Assembly: GCA_005787685.1 (NCBI GenBank)
Contig: SYAC01000004.1
Span: forward strand, 62,001 to 126,000
DNA length: 64,000 nt
DNA from: Planctomycetia bacterium
GTDB lineage: Bacteria > Planctomycetota > Phycisphaerae > Phycisphaerales > SM1A02
Direction: 5' to 3'
This document shows positions 1-8,318 of the stretch, piece after piece; positions within the stretch are counted from its first letter, which is position 1, and every line of letters begins with the position of its first letter. A program made the translations under genes and the position numbers. The notes beneath the pieces were generated by a model. The model was not told the origin of the DNA and did not search any database. It worked only from the letters and a program-made list of their open reading frames with translations.

Positions 1-216
1 AGTTTGATTTTTGGTTGGCACTGGCACGGCCATAGGCGGCTGATTGGCGGTCGGAGTTTGGGGAGTGGTTGACCCTGGAATGGCCTTTGATTTCAGTGGC
101 GCCACGGTCGGTATCTGTGCGTTCATTTGTTGCGCGGCGAAAGCCTGAGCCGTCACTACAAATACCACAGCAGCAAGCATGAATTTGGTGGTTTCGATTC
201 GTAAAATGTGAGCCAT
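1..216 (-). CDS. Secreted protein at the end of the Bat operon (partial, N-terminus only)
   Basis: Only the first 72 codons are in the window; the gene runs off the left edge. The ATG shares one base with the stop of batB (TAATG), so it is the next gene of the moxR/Bat operon. The product starts with a signal peptide (hydrophobic stretch ending AQAFAAQ) followed by a Pro/Thr/Gln-rich low-complexity stretch. In Bat operons of other bacteria this place is usually taken by a TPR protein (BatC/BatE) or BatD; neither domain can be seen in the visible part, so the function stays open. An Ala-X-Ala-like cleavage site is visible near residue 28. Confidence 0.7.
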   Translation of the reverse strand, partial: MAHILRIETTKFMLAAVVFVVTAQAFAAQQMNAQIPTVAPLKSKAIPGSTTPQTPTANQPPMAVPVPTKNQT

Positions 217-1259
217 TAAGATTGTCCCCCTTTTACTTGGTTTTTTCCACGGCTGTCGCAAATCAAACTTTCACTGAGCAACAATACAAGGGCCGCTGCG
301 GCAAACCATTGAAAGCGTGGAGTTTGTCTACGAACAACCATTTCTTCTTGCTCGGCGCGCTCCAAATTGCCAATGCTGTCCGTGTACACCTGCGCCATGT
401 CAAGTTGCGCCGTGCCAGCGGGAATAAACGCGCCGCCGCCAGCCACAGCCACATCGCGCAGGGCAGCGTCGTTCATCTTGGTCCAAACTTCCTGGCCCTC
501 GTGCACCAACCAACGCGTTGTTTGCGCGCCTTCGGTCACTGGAATACGCGCGCCATCACGCGAATCGCCAATGCCCACCGTAAAAATACGAATTCCATTT
601 TCGGTGAAAGCTTTGGCGGCGGCCGCACTAGGCATGCTTTCCATATCTTCACCATCGCTCAGCACAATGATCACTTTCGCGCCCTTACTTTCAACGGGAA
701 AGCTATTCGCCGCCAAACGAATGGCGTCACCAAGCAGTGTGCCGCCACGCGTGGCCGCCTTGGGTTCCAAATCAGTCACGGCTTGACGAAACGCCGCGTA
801 GTTCAATGTCAGGGGAACGCGTAGCGCGGGGGCGCCCGCAAAATCAACCAGAGCCACGCGGTCGCCACCCAGCGCTTCGCTGGCATCAATAGCGAATTGT
901 TTTGCGCGCTCAAGCCGGCTTGGAGTCGCATCGTTCGCAAGCATGCTGCGACTGACATCGATTACAAATACCACATCAAGTCCGCGTTGCTGCACTTGTT
1001 CCACTTGCATTCCCCAACGCGGATCCATTAATGCCAGAGTGAGTGCGATCATGCCCATCGCACCAAGAAACAAGCGAAACCAACCACGCGCTAGATTTAA
1101 ATTTGGAATGAGCTGTTGCAACAAGGGCCACTCGGCGATGCGTTGAAGCAGAGCGCGGCGCTTGCGCAAGCCAAAGAAAGCCATCAACACGATGAAGCCC
1201 ACGAGCCACAACCATGACATCGCCCAAGGTTGCGCAAATTGAAATGACCCGCTGTTCAT
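216..1259 (-). CDS. batB: BatB-like von Willebrand factor A membrane protein
   Basis: Membrane-anchored VWA protein of 347 residues. Two N-terminal membrane segments (about residues 14-31 and 61-79) are followed by a VWA domain with an intact MIDAS: D101-V-S-R-S, a Thr in RGGTLLGDA, and an Asp in VLSDGEDM. A last membrane helix lies near the C-terminus. The frame is open further upstream, but the ATG at 1259 is preferred because it gives the expected start just after the batA stop at 1270, with an AGG-rich upstream stretch. Bat proteins are thought to form a periplasm-facing complex with MoxR-type chaperones; their precise role is unknown. Gene order with batA, DUF58 and moxR supports the call. 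Confidence 0.88.
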   Translation of the reverse strand: MNSGSFQFAQPWAMSWLWLVGFIVLMAFFGLRKRRALLQRIAEWPLLQQLIPNLNLARGWFRLFLGAMGMIALTLALMDPRWGMQVEQVQQRGLDVVFVIDVSRSMLANDATPSRLERAKQFAIDASEALGGDRVALVDFAGAPALRVPLTLNYAAFRQAVTDLEPKAATRGGTLLGDAIRLAANSFPVESKGAKVIIVLSDGEDMESMPSAAAAKAFTENGIRIFTVGIGDSRDGARIPVTEGAQTTRWLVHEGQEVWTKMNDAALRDVAVAGGGAFIPAGTAQLDMAQVYTDSIGNLERAEQEEMVVRRQTPRFQWFAAAALVLLLSESLICDSRGKNQVKGGQS

Positions 1260-1269
1260 GAATGCAACC

Positions 1270-2361
1270 TCATGGCAATGTCCTGAATTTGGTGTGCGAC
1301 AATAAAAGTTCTCCTGCAATCAAGATCATGACCAGACTTAATAATGATGGCCAAGAGATTCCACCCAAGCGCAACCCTTCCAGTGCTAAATCTTTGGACA
1401 GAATGGTGCGCTTTTGTTCCGTGACTGTTTTTTCTAATTCATCAATACGCCCGTAGATATTTTCCAAACTCTTGGTGTCCGTCGCGCGGAAATATTGTCC
1501 GCCAGTCGTGGTTGCCATTTTGGTGAGCAAGGCCTCGTCAATATTCACACGTTGCTTGACCATTTGTGTTCCAAAGGGAGTCTGGACGGGCATAAGCGCC
1601 ATGCCGCGCGTGCCCATACCAATGGTGTACATGCGTATTCCCAATGATTTACATAGGTCTGCGGCGGTCATGGGATCGATATCACCAGCGTTATTTTCGC
1701 CGTCGGTCAGCAACACAAGCACTTTACTTTTGATGCGATTGGCGCCATTTCTATTTTTCCCATCTGTGGCGTCGCGTAACTTTTCGGCACCCAACGCAAC
1801 CGCGTCGCCAATAGCCGTTCCATCGTCGCCAACGGAAGGGTCGGCGTGCTTCATGTCCTTCAATCCGGCGAGCAGCCACTCATGATCCATGGTCAGCGGA
1901 CTAATGCTGTCGGCAAAGCGCGCGAAAGAGACAAGTCCAACCAAGTCATCTTTACGACCGGGTAAATTCGCGCCGCCGTCAACAAATCGATCCACCACAT
2001 CTTTCATGGCGCTTAAGCGATCGACAGACTTTCCATTGCTGGTGAAGTCCATGGCCAACATAGAGCTTGATCGATCAACAACAAGTTCAATGGCAACGCC
2101 GTCTGTCAGCGTGGAAGTTTGCTCATTGATTCGAACTGGTCGTGCCAGGCACACAATCAAAAGCGCCAATGCTGCCGCTCGAAGCGCGTATGGAAGCCAG
2201 CGCAATTGAGCGGCGGTTCCAGCCCCGGCCATCTTGGCGCGCTTGACAACACTGAAGGTCATGGCGGGTTGGCTTGCCCGGCGCCATACGCGCCAAAATG
2301 CCGCGAAAACCAGCGGCAAAAGCAGCAACATCCAAGCCTCGCTGAACTCAAAGCGATTCAT
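1270..2361 (-). CDS. batA: BatA-like von Willebrand factor A membrane protein
   Basis: 363 residues. Two membrane segments at the N-terminus (about 10-26 and 57-73), a VWA domain with MIDAS residues D96-R-S-S-S, a Thr in DGTAIGDA and an Asp in LLTDGENNAG, and a C-terminal membrane helix (WPSLLSLVMILIAGELLL). The start codon overlaps the stop of the upstream lipoprotein gene by four bases (ATGA), so translation is probably coupled. The MIDAS is complete, so metal-dependent ligand binding is expected. Paralogue of the next gene (batB); the pair is typical of Bat operons. Confidence 0.9.
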   Translation of the reverse strand: MNRFEFSEAWMLLLLPLVFAAFWRVWRRASQPAMTFSVVKRAKMAGAGTAAQLRWLPYALRAAALALLIVCLARPVRINEQTSTLTDGVAIELVVDRSSSMLAMDFTSNGKSVDRLSAMKDVVDRFVDGGANLPGRKDDLVGLVSFARFADSISPLTMDHEWLLAGLKDMKHADPSVGDDGTAIGDAVALGAEKLRDATDGKNRNGANRIKSKVLVLLTDGENNAGDIDPMTAADLCKSLGIRMYTIGMGTRGMALMPVQTPFGTQMVKQRVNIDEALLTKMATTTGGQYFRATDTKSLENIYGRIDELEKTVTEQKRTILSKDLALEGLRLGGISWPSLLSLVMILIAGELLLSHTKFRTLP

Positions 2362-3362
2362 GGTCGGACCTCTTGCGTGGCCGTGGTTTCACTCTCCGAT
2401 TCATGATTCAAATGCACGGGTGCGGACTCGAGCACAAATCCACGCGCCGCGTCAAGCCCGCGTTCGCATTCATTTGGTCCGGGGCGCTGCGCTGCGTACT
2501 TCACCATGTCGGCGGCGCGCAAAAATGAAGCGAGCAAACGTTGATGATCATCCATAATTTGTGGATGATGACGTGCGACGGCTAAAAATTCCTTCGTGGT
2601 CTGATCGGGAGCGTGTATGCCAAAGCGTCCCTCGACATAATGACGCACCGCATCTGATAGCAAGATATAGAAGTCAAGCACCAACCCCTTGCTGGGCAAT
2701 TCTTTCGCGGCCAATTCATTCAACTCGCGTAACGCACGTTCATGCGGAGCCTCCAGAATGACAGGTTCCATGGGTCGATGAAACCACAATCGATAGGCCC
2801 CGATCGCCAAGACCGCCACCAAGATGCACGCTCCAATAATCCACGCCCATTGTGTTTCAAGTGGAACACCCACTGGCCCCTTGATATCCCGAAATGCGTT
2901 CGGATTAAATTGACCTTCAAGTCGCGATTGAACTGTAATAAAGAGCGGTGGACTTTTCAGCGTACTTTCCTTGCCTGCGCCGTCGCGCACCACAACTTCA
3001 AATGGTGGGACCTCCACCTTTTCACCGCTCTCAAAAGTGACCAAGGTTATTTGCTCCGCAAGGCGATCGGGAAACGCTGGATTTTTAGGAAGTGGAGCGC
3101 TGGAGCGAACTTCAAATGTGCCAATATTTTTACTAAAATTTGGCATATTCACGCTGGTGTCCACGGAGCGGTCAACTTCAAGCACCACCGCCAACGGGTC
3201 GCCCACACGAATTTCACTATTCGGCGTGGAAACGCGCAACGTCACTCCCGACTCGGTGGTTTGCACACTCAGAGGTTTGGGCGCGTTTGCGGCCTCATTT
3301 TTTTGGCAATTGGCCAGCGCGCTCAACAGCGCCAGCATGTACCCGACATGGCGAAATTTCAT
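2358..3362 (-). CDS. DUF4381-like lipoprotein of the Bat operon
   Basis: 334 residues. An N-terminal signal ends in a lipobox-like ALANC, so the protein is probably a lipoprotein. The periplasmic part (about 30-165) looks like an immunoglobulin/BatD-type beta domain (VRSSAPLPKNPAF and a VVVRDG strand). One membrane helix follows (WAWIIGACILVAVLAIGAYRLWF), then a cytoplasmic helical domain with HERALRELNEL and the DAVRHYVEGRFGI pattern seen in DUF4381-type proteins of these operons. It overlaps both neighbours by four bases (ATGA at each end). The role is inferred from the operon: a membrane partner linking MoxR/DUF58 to the VWA proteins. Confidence 0.72.
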   Translation of the reverse strand: MKFRHVGYMLALLSALANCQKNEAANAPKPLSVQTTESGVTLRVSTPNSEIRVGDPLAVVLEVDRSVDTSVNMPNFSKNIGTFEVRSSAPLPKNPAFPDRLAEQITLVTFESGEKVEVPPFEVVVRDGAGKESTLKSPPLFITVQSRLEGQFNPNAFRDIKGPVGVPLETQWAWIIGACILVAVLAIGAYRLWFHRPMEPVILEAPHERALRELNELAAKELPSKGLVLDFYILLSDAVRHYVEGRFGIHAPDQTTKEFLAVARHHPQIMDDHQRLLASFLRAADMVKYAAQRPGPNECERGLDAARGFVLESAPVHLNHESESETTATQEVRP

Positions 3363-4240
3363 CTGGCCCTCCGCGATTCGCGGCGGCGAAAAACTTCCGT
3401 GAGCGGCTTCACAAAATCTCCGCCGGTTTCCACCTCAACCGGGTCCATTTTTAAACGCATAAAAGTTTGTTGTAATTGAAACCGATCCTGCGCCGCCTGG
3501 TTGGCAAACCGCGCGCGCACGCCGCGATTGGATGTGTCCATGAGAAAGCGCTCGCCAGTTTCCGGGTCTTGAACCTCCAGCAACCCAACATTGGGTAGAC
3601 TTTGTTCGCAGCGATCACATATGACGACGGGAATGCAATCGTGCCGCCGCCTGGCGATGGCCATGGATCGCTCCCATGCCGTGTCTTGAAAGTCACTGAT
3701 TACAAATAGCACGCTGCGTTTACGCACAATGCCCAGCACTTCATCAATCGCGCCGGTGATGTTGGTGCCCTTTCCCTTGGCTTCAAGCGCCAGCAACTCA
3801 CGCACAATGCGCAAGACATGTCGCGTTCCCTTGCGCGGGGGAACAAATCGTTCTATGCGATCGGTGAATGCCAAAAGTCCAACTTTATCCCCATTGCGGA
3901 TAGCGCTAAATGCCAATGTGGCCGCAATTTCAGCCACCATTTCGCGCTTGAGCGTTCCATTGGTGCCAAAATTTTGGCTGGCTGAAAGATCCACCGCCAA
4001 CATGACGGTGAGCTCGCGCTCCTCCTTAAATATTTTTATGTGCGGACTGCCCACACGCGCGCTGACATTCCAATCAATGGAGCGAATGTCGTCGCCCACA
4101 ATGTATGGACGCACTTCTTCAAACTCAATTCCACGTCCGCGAAACGCGGAGTGATAATTGCCGGAAAGCACCTCGCTGGTGATGCGGCTGGTTCGAATTT
4201 GAATTCGGCGCACTTTGCGAATGAGTTCGGTTGCATTCAT
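3359..4240 (-). CDS. DUF58 domain protein
   Basis: 293 residues, cytosolic. The DUF58 hallmark is clear: RPYIVGDDIRSIDWNVSAR near residue 45, followed by KEERELTVMLAVDLSAS. The second half has a VWA-like fold with RKRSVLFVISDFQD. DUF58 proteins nearly always follow moxR, and are taken to be MoxR clients or adaptors. It lies 28 bp downstream of moxR and overlaps the next gene by ATGA. The MIDAS-like motif is D-L-S-A-S, close to the DxSxS of true VWA domains. Confidence 0.92.
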   Translation of the reverse strand: MNATELIRKVRRIQIRTSRITSEVLSGNYHSAFRGRGIEFEEVRPYIVGDDIRSIDWNVSARVGSPHIKIFKEERELTVMLAVDLSASQNFGTNGTLKREMVAEIAATLAFSAIRNGDKVGLLAFTDRIERFVPPRKGTRHVLRIVRELLALEAKGKGTNITGAIDEVLGIVRKRSVLFVISDFQDTAWERSMAIARRRHDCIPVVICDRCEQSLPNVGLLEVQDPETGERFLMDTSNRGVRARFANQAAQDRFQLQQTFMRLKMDPVEVETGGDFVKPLTEVFRRRESRRAR

Positions 4241-4268
4241 GATCTTTTACCATTCAGATTCAAGATCA

Positions 4269-5270
4269 TCAAGGAACGGGAACATGTTCCAAGAGCATCT
4301 TCACAATATCATCGCTGGTTTTTTCCAAAGCTTCCGCTTCGTAGCTCAGACCAATGCGGTGGCGCAGCACATCCAGCGCAACATCCTTCACATCCTGCGG
4401 CGTGACATACCCACGACCATCTAGGAACGCCTTGGCACGGCTGGTAATAGTGAGCGCGATCGTGGCGCGCGGACTAGCGCCATATTGAATTAAGTCCTTC
4501 GCTGGAATCTTCACGCTGCCGGGATCGCGCGTGGCCACCACCAAATTCACAATGTAATCCTTGATGCGATCATCAATGAAAATGTTGTCCACAATCTCAC
4601 GCGCGGTGGCTATGTCCTCGGGTTTAAGAACTGGACGAATGCTGGTGGTCGTTGTGGTGCGCGCCATGCGGTCCAAAATTTGGCGCTCCTCCTTGGGGGA
4701 AGGGTATTTCACCACTAATTTCAGCATGAAACGGTCTACTTGCGCCTCTGGCAGACTGTATGTTCCTTCTTGCTCAATTGGATTTTGCGTGGCTAAAACC
4801 AAAAATGGATCGGCCATGGGAAAGGTTTCGCTGCCAATGGTGACTTGCCGTTCTTGCATGGCCTCAAGCAGGGCGCTTTGCACTTTGGCGGGCGCGCGAT
4901 TAATTTCATCGGCCAAAATAATATTGGAGAAGATAGGACCTTTCTTCACCACAAAGTCGCCGGTGTTGGCGCGGTAAATTAATGTTCCAATCAAGTCCGC
5001 TGGCAGCAAATCGGGCGTGAATTGAATGCGTTGAAAATCGGTTTGAATGGCCTTGGCAAGCGTGCTGACGGCGGTGGTCTTGGCCAAGCCAGGAACGCCC
5101 TCGATTAAAATATGTCCATTGCCTAAGAGACCAATCACCAAGCCTTCAAGCAGGTCGTGCTGACCCACGACAACTCTTTGCATTTCGCCAATCAGGGCTT
5201 GAAATGGTTTAGCGGCGATCGCAACTTGGCGTTCAATTTCTTGAATATCGGTATTGTTTGTTTGATTCAT
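4269..5270 (-). CDS. moxR: MoxR family AAA+ ATPase
   Basis: 333-residue AAA_3 ATPase. Walker A is GVPGLAKT (residues 58-65), Walker B is IILADEINRAP, and sensor 1 lies in VLATQNPIEQEG. The PEAQVDRFMLK segment (arginine-finger region) and the C-terminal lid with ASPRATIAL are typical of MoxR. First gene of the operon; it is read away from the hydroxyacid dehydrogenase, with 174 bp between the two starts. MoxR proteins act as chaperones in assembly of metal or VWA protein complexes; the target here is probably the Bat proteins encoded downstream. Confidence 0.95.
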   Translation of the reverse strand: MNQTNNTDIQEIERQVAIAAKPFQALIGEMQRVVVGQHDLLEGLVIGLLGNGHILIEGVPGLAKTTAVSTLAKAIQTDFQRIQFTPDLLPADLIGTLIYRANTGDFVVKKGPIFSNIILADEINRAPAKVQSALLEAMQERQVTIGSETFPMADPFLVLATQNPIEQEGTYSLPEAQVDRFMLKLVVKYPSPKEERQILDRMARTTTTTSIRPVLKPEDIATAREIVDNIFIDDRIKDYIVNLVVATRDPGSVKIPAKDLIQYGASPRATIALTITSRAKAFLDGRGYVTPQDVKDVALDVLRHRIGLSYEAEALEKTSDDIVKMLLEHVPVP

Positions 5271-5444
5271 GATGTAGTTCTCTGTTTTGAGTGGGGTGAG
5301 TTACGACGGTCTCTGAGAGCGGTTCGCGAAATTTAAGTGCTTCATTGTGACAATTATTTCAAATTTTTGGTGTGGCATAATTCTGCGTATGCAATCAATT
5401 TACCGACTGTGTGCCGTTTACTTTCAACCGCTACATTTGAATCT

Positions 5445-6341
5445 ATGACAGCCGCAAACACCCCGATAGCTTGGATTGGTTTGGGCATTATGGGTACTTC
5501 CATGGCCGGTCATTTACTGGATGCGGGTCACCCAGTGATTGTGCATACCAGGACCAAGTCGCGCGCTGATTCGCTTTTGGCCCGTGGAGCGACTTGGGCC
5601 GATTCATGTGAACAAGCCGCTGACAAAGCTGATTTTGTTTTTTCTATGGTTGGCATGCCCGCCGAAGTGCAGGAAGTGTTCCTAGGAGCGAACGGAATTC
5701 TGAGCGCAAAAAATTCGCCGCGCGTGATTGTGAACATGTCCACCAGTTCGCCAACGCTTGACCGCAAGATTGCCAAGATGGCAGCGGCCCAAGGAATTAG
5801 TTTTCTTGACGCTCCGGTTTCTGGCGGCGACTTGGGCGCGCGCAACGCAAGTTTATCCATCATGGTTGGTGGTGAAGCATGGGCGCTTTCGCAAGTGATG
5901 GCGTGCTTTGAGCGTATGGGAAAAACAATCGTTCATCATGGCGATGTTGGTAGCGGACAACTTTGCAAAGTGGTGAATCAATTGTTGGTGGGGGCCAACA
6001 TGGTCGCTGCCGCGGAGGCTTTGACGTTGAGCAAGGAAACCGGACTTGATTCTTGGAAGATGTTGGAAAGCGTGGGTGGGGGCGCGGCAAGTTCGTGGAC
6101 CCTTACAAATCTGGTTCCGCGCATGTTGCGGGATGATTGGGACACCGGTTTTTCACTGGCATATTTGGCCAAAGACCTGAAAATTGCCATGGAAACCTGT
6201 CAGGAATTAGGCCTGCAATTGCCTGGGTTAGCCCTTTCTCAGCGTCTTTACGCCCGTTTGGATGAATTGGGCCATGGTGCCCATGGAACCCAGGCGCTGT
6301 TGAAGTTGTGGAAGCAGGCGGATGCATCGCTTTCGCAGTGA
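5445..6341 (+). CDS. NAD-dependent beta-hydroxyacid dehydrogenase (3-hydroxyisobutyrate dehydrogenase family)
   Basis: 298 residues from the ATG at 5445. The open frame extends 36 codons upstream, but those residues do not match the family, whose proteins begin just before the Rossmann motif. The motif here is WIGLGIMG (10-17). Substrate loop DAPVSGGD lies at 122-129 and the catalytic Lys is K175 in GQLCKVVNQ. The family includes 3-hydroxyisobutyrate dehydrogenase, tartronate semialdehyde reductase and glyoxylate/succinic semialdehyde reductases; the substrate cannot be chosen from sequence alone. No pathway partner sits next to it. Confidence 0.9.
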   Translation: MTAANTPIAWIGLGIMGTSMAGHLLDAGHPVIVHTRTKSRADSLLARGATWADSCEQAADKADFVFSMVGMPAEVQEVFLGANGILSAKNSPRVIVNMSTSSPTLDRKIAKMAAAQGISFLDAPVSGGDLGARNASLSIMVGGEAWALSQVMACFERMGKTIVHHGDVGSGQLCKVVNQLLVGANMVAAAEALTLSKETGLDSWKMLESVGGGAASSWTLTNLVPRMLRDDWDTGFSLAYLAKDLKIAMETCQELGLQLPGLALSQRLYARLDELGHGAHGTQALLKLWKQADASLSQ

Positions 6342-6418
6342 TTGCCGCCACTTGGCGAAAATGAACTTTTTGGCTACATTTTGTGGCTCGCCGCATTCTG
6401 CGGCACTCAGGAGATTTC

Positions 6419-6748
6419 ATGGCCACCGCAACAGCTTCATTCAAACCCGGAACAAAAGTCACTTTCAAGGTCATTAAGATGCCCGCCGCTGAAAGCGTGC
6501 GCAAGACCATCTTCCGTCTTATGCGCATGGAAACCCGCGTGCAAAGGGCGTTGGATTTGCTCGCCAAGCGCCGCGCCAAGACCGACAATAAACACAACCA
6601 GCGTGGTGGTCGCACATGGATCAGCCGCAAGACCGCCAGCCGCGTGGTGGTGTTGAAGCCAGGAGTTTCATTCACTATTTCCTACACCAACCAGCTTGCA
6701 CCAGATATTCGCAGTGTGCAAAAGTATCTCCAGCAAACATCGAAATAA
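6419..6748 (+). CDS. Small basic protein of unknown function
   Basis: 109 residues, rich in Lys and Arg. The ATG at 6419 follows a good ribosome binding site (CAGGAG) and gives MATATASFKPG. The centre (FRLMRMETRVQRALDLLAKR) is an amphipathic, strongly basic helix; the second half looks like beta strands (ASRVVVLKPG, SFTISYT). No family is recognised. Its basic character would suit nucleic-acid or ribosome binding, but this is only a guess. It sits 77 bp after the dehydrogenase and is followed by an intrinsic terminator at 6775-6796. Confidence 0.75.
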   Translation: MATATASFKPGTKVTFKVIKMPAAESVRKTIFRLMRMETRVQRALDLLAKRRAKTDNKHNQRGGRTWISRKTASRVVVLKPGVSFTISYTNQLAPDIRSVQKYLQQTSK

Positions 6749-6774
6749 ATTGAATCGAAAGAAAAATAAAACAG

Positions 6775-6796
6775 CGCGTCGCAAGACGCGTTTTTT
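6775..6796 (+). terminator. Intrinsic terminator after the small basic protein gene
   Basis: A CGCGTC stem, GCAA loop and GACGCG stem are followed by six T. The hairpin sits between two converging genes; preceding A residues could make it weakly bidirectional. Confidence 0.85.
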
Positions 6797-6806
6797 ATTT
6801 GGGGTG

Positions 6807-7553
6807 TCAGCGGCTTAAAATAGCGTTGCGAATGGGAACAAGCACGCTGGGAATAACGCGCTCTTCTGCCAGACGTTCGGCGTGTCCCGCCAACGCGGCC
6901 ATGGCGGAGGGCAAATCTTCTAGTTTGATAATGGGCGAGGTGCGACGCACGGTCAGGAACACACTGATGGGCTCGCTGGGAAATCGCAGGGGGGTCATGT
7001 CCGCCCCTTTGGTGCGGCTTTTAATTTCCACAAACGCCTGTACTCCCTCTTCTTGGTCTAGTGAAAAGCCAAAGAATGGCTGGACATCCGAGGGCACATC
7101 ACGGTCTTTTTCCAGAAGACCGCCCAGTGGGCTGTCTGCAAGCAGTGCGTCAAAAATAATCGCATCGCGGTTGCCCTCGGCCTCAAAATCAAAGCCAAAA
7201 ACAAGCTCTAGATTGTCAATATCCAGCGGGCGAATTGATAAAAACCACGGGGCCGTTTCCAGCACAAGCCGATGGAGTCGATAGGCGTCGCTGAGATTGG
7301 CGGGATTCACCGAGCCGCTACGCAAACTTGTTTGACGCAGCGCCACCCATGCATAATTTCGCTGATCGTCCTCGGCGCTCTCCAGCGAAATTTCATGGTC
7401 GTAGCGTTTCAGTTCTTGCAGCGACGGTATGCCCACGCGCAAGCGGTCAAACAATTCCAGCACCGACTCGCGGCCCCATGGCAAATCCATTTTCATGGTC
7501 AACTTTTGGTTGACATAAAAGTCGCGACACACATTATGAAAGGAATCGGTCAT
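6807..7553 (-). CDS. Conserved-looking protein of unknown function
   Basis: 248 residues, no signal peptide or membrane segment. Mixed alpha/beta composition with many acidic residues (LVFGFDFEAEGNRDAIIF, GFSLDQEEGVQAFVEIK). No family recognised. It is the last gene of a minus-strand group with a HAD phosphatase, sucC and terC. It starts 24 bp after the HAD stop at 7578, so co-transcription is likely. The start ATG at 7553 gives MTDSFHNV. Confidence 0.75.
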   Translation of the reverse strand: MTDSFHNVCRDFYVNQKLTMKMDLPWGRESVLELFDRLRVGIPSLQELKRYDHEISLESAEDDQRNYAWVALRQTSLRSGSVNPANLSDAYRLHRLVLETAPWFLSIRPLDIDNLELVFGFDFEAEGNRDAIIFDALLADSPLGGLLEKDRDVPSDVQPFFGFSLDQEEGVQAFVEIKSRTKGADMTPLRFPSEPISVFLTVRRTSPIIKLEDLPSAMAALAGHAERLAEERVIPSVLVPIRNAILSR

Positions 7554-7577
7554 AGGGCAACGCAGTGTACGAAAGCC

Positions 7578-8270
7578 TTAGCGATGGTGTTGCAGCAACC
7601 AGCGCACAATGGGTTCCACTGGCGAAAGCGACGCTACCACCAAATCCGCGCCACATGCCGTGAGTTGTTCCACGGTGAATTGACCTGTGGCCACCGCCAA
7701 GCACAAACATCCATTGTGGTGGGCGCAATCCACATCATGTGGTGTGTCCCCGATAATGATCACGCGCTCGCGCTCAATATCACGGCCATGTTTTTCGCGG
7801 TAACGACGCAACGCAATGGGTGGAAGATCGCGTCGCGTCATGCCCTCTCCTGCGAAGGCGTTCACTTGGAAATGTTCTGGACGCAATCCCGCAAATTCCA
7901 CTTTCAACCGGCCTGTGGCGGGATAATTTCCAGTGAGCAGACCAAGTTCAACATTGGGCTCTTTCGCCAGGCGTTCGACCAATTCCGCGACGCCCTGAAA
8001 GGCTTTCACGGTGTTTTGAGTTTGCAATCGCTTGGCCAAGTGACGCTGGTATGTTTCGCGAAAGACCTCGTGTGAATCTGCGTCGTCAGATACTTCGTGG
8101 CGGCGCACCATGTCCTGCCAAATCAAGGTGTCCAAGCGGCCGGCAATGTCTATGCCATCAAAGGAAAATGTCTTGCCAATATGCAACTCCTCAAAGGCGT
8201 CCACCATGGCGTGCATGCCAGCGTGCTGGCTTTGTAACAGCGTTCCATCAATGTCAAATAGAATAAGCAT
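7578..8270 (-). CDS. HAD-superfamily phosphatase (PGP/beta-PGM-like)
   Basis: 230 residues. Motif I is LFDIDGT (catalytic Asp6, acid/base Asp8), motif II is GLLTGNY, and motif IV is IIIGDTPHDVDCA. A helical cap of type C1 lies between motif I and II (HAGMHAMVDAFEELHI onward). This build is typical of phosphoglycolate phosphatase-like HAD enzymes acting on small phosphate esters; the substrate cannot be told. It lies between sucC and an unknown gene on the same strand. Confidence 0.9.
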   Translation of the reverse strand: MLILFDIDGTLLQSQHAGMHAMVDAFEELHIGKTFSFDGIDIAGRLDTLIWQDMVRRHEVSDDADSHEVFRETYQRHLAKRLQTQNTVKAFQGVAELVERLAKEPNVELGLLTGNYPATGRLKVEFAGLRPEHFQVNAFAGEGMTRRDLPPIALRRYREKHGRDIERERVIIIGDTPHDVDCAHHNGCLCLAVATGQFTVEQLTACGADLVVASLSPVEPIVRWLLQHHR

Positions 8271-8318
8271 GGGTGAATTCCTAAAAAATATGGTCGCGTC
8301 AAAGAGTGATTATGCAAT

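Noticed and set aside
222-824. Open frame on the plus strand across batB
   Set aside because: Antisense shadow of a clear VWA protein gene, with no start signal and no recognisable motif.
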